A stretch of DNA of 64,000 nucleotides, from the NCBI GenBank assembly GCA_045127535.1, contig JBGVQN010000045.1:1-64000 (forward strand), given 5' to 3'. Below are positions 63,523 through 64,000 of this stretch, in pieces. The notes under the pieces are model-generated. The model was given only the letters and a program-made list of their open reading frames with translations, was not told the origin of the DNA and ran no database searches. The position numbers were made by a program, and so were the translations under genes. How positions within the stretch are numbered: position 1 is the stretch's first letter; each line of letters begins with the position of its first letter. Origin of the DNA: UBA2942 sp045127535 (GTDB lineage Bacteria > Bacillota > Clostridia > Lachnospirales > Lachnospiraceae).

Positions 63523-64000
63523 ATGCTTACAATACTTATTGTAGATGATGAAAAGATAGAACGTGGAGGAATGAAGCTTCTTCTAAGGAGAGAAGAAGAG
63601 GATGTTCATATTCTGGAAGCATCCAATGGGATAGAAGCGTTGGAGCTTTTGGAGAAAAATGAAATAGATATTATGTTCACCGATATCAAAATGCCTTGTA
63701 TGTCCGGAATTGAACTGGTAAAGGAAATCAGACGGCGGAATCAGGAAATTGAGATCATTATCTGCAGCGGCTACGGGGATTTTGCTTATGCACAGGAAGC
63801 CATCCGTTACGATGTCATGGATTATATTTTAAAACCAGTGGATCCTGCTGAATTTCATAAGCGTTTTCTGCAAATACAGAAGAAAGTCAATCTAAAAACC
63901 AAAGAACAGCAGGAACAGAAAAAACAGAAAGGCCATTTAAGCAAATATTTTTTGTTGAATTACCTGTATACGGGAAATGAGGAATTTTTGCAAAAAACAG
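63523..64000 (+). CDS. AraC/YesN-type response regulator (N-terminal part, cut by window edge)
   Basis: The first 159 codons are present. The receiver domain has VDDEKIERGGMK (acidic pocket), the phospho-acceptor Asp in MFTDIKMPCMSG at about residue 54, ICSGYGDFAYAQEAI and the signalling Lys in LKPVD. The pattern is that of YesN-like regulators, which usually carry an AraC-type DNA-binding domain at the C-terminus outside this window and work with a sensor kinase encoded nearby. GGAGG (63513-63517) precedes the ATG. Confidence 0.9.
   Translation, partial: MLTILIVDDEKIERGGMKLLLRREEEDVHILEASNGIEALELLEKNEIDIMFTDIKMPCMSGIELVKEIRRRNQEIEIIICSGYGDFAYAQEAIRYDVMDYILKPVDPAEFHKRFLQIQKKVNLKTKEQQEQKKQKGHLSKYFLLNYLYTGNEEFLQKT

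Overview
The window reads as a chromosomal segment of a low-to-mid GC Gram-positive Clostridia bacterium, most likely a gut Lachnospiraceae (Blautia/Dorea/Ruminococcus-like). The reasons are strong AGGAGG-type ribosome binding sites, the gene set (PASTA kinase with its PP2C phosphatase, FeoAB fusion with a Cys-rich companion, TGS/uridine-kinase fusion, DUF6465- and DUF5721-like orphans) and a dgt-dnaG-rpoD order. The genus is inference. No prophage, CRISPR array, intact IS or rRNA was seen; the only transposase trace is a decayed IS3-type tail near 54 kb.

Layout. 1-7 kb: rlmN-stp-prkC-rsgA-rpe-thiN, a compact Firmicutes cluster for ribosome maturation and Ser/Thr signalling. 7-10.5 kb: maf, a PrsA-like lipoprotein, glpK. 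10.7-14.2 kb (minus): a decayed ABC ATPase, a DUF5721-like protein, and htpG behind a perfect CIRCE operator. 14.4-19 kb: a DUF1653 protein, a RodA/FtsW SEDS protein, three tRNA-Leu genes and a Csp-like subtilase. 19-24.4 kb: a MATE pump behind a leader terminator, a cytidylate-kinase-like protein, then a cobalamin riboswitch driving a DUF4430 protein and an ECF S-component, then a DUF3810 protein. 24.6-32.4 kb: SOS-like box, dgt, dnaG, rpoD, trmK, nif3-like, TGS-kinase. 32.5-38 kb: second MATE pump, RNase P RNA, feo genes. 38-44 kb: LCP ligase, hydroxyacid dehydrogenase, hisH-hisF, ung, uppP. 44-50.6 kb: gltB-gltD. 51-58 kb: AAA/DUF4143 ATPase, M23 peptidase, XRE regulator with a tiny membrane partner, phosphatase, pyruvate kinase. 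58-64 kb: acyP, pckA, thrC, nfo, and the start of a response regulator.

How parts work together. Cell-envelope growth is represented by PrkC/Stp, RodA/FtsW, LCP, UppP, M23 and PrsA. Nitrogen assimilation (GltBD, with HisHF using glutamine) and the PEP/pyruvate node (Pyk, PckA) are central metabolism. The B12 block is a self-contained regulated uptake unit.

The most unusual signal is an interspersed, highly structured DNA element of about 220-245 bp (copies at about 1, 7.1, 34.1 and 62.0 kb, with short derivatives at 20.7 and 25.9 kb). Full copies have a conserved core flanked by long perfect inverted arms. The arm sequences differ completely between two copy types while pairing is preserved, and two copies are flanked by 11-13 bp direct repeats. 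It looks like a mobile, structure-conserved non-coding element. Other regulatory oddities are a duplicated promoter cassette (thrC and the last gene), 33-bp iterons before the DUF4143 ATPase, and 42-bp tandem repeats beside the feo genes.
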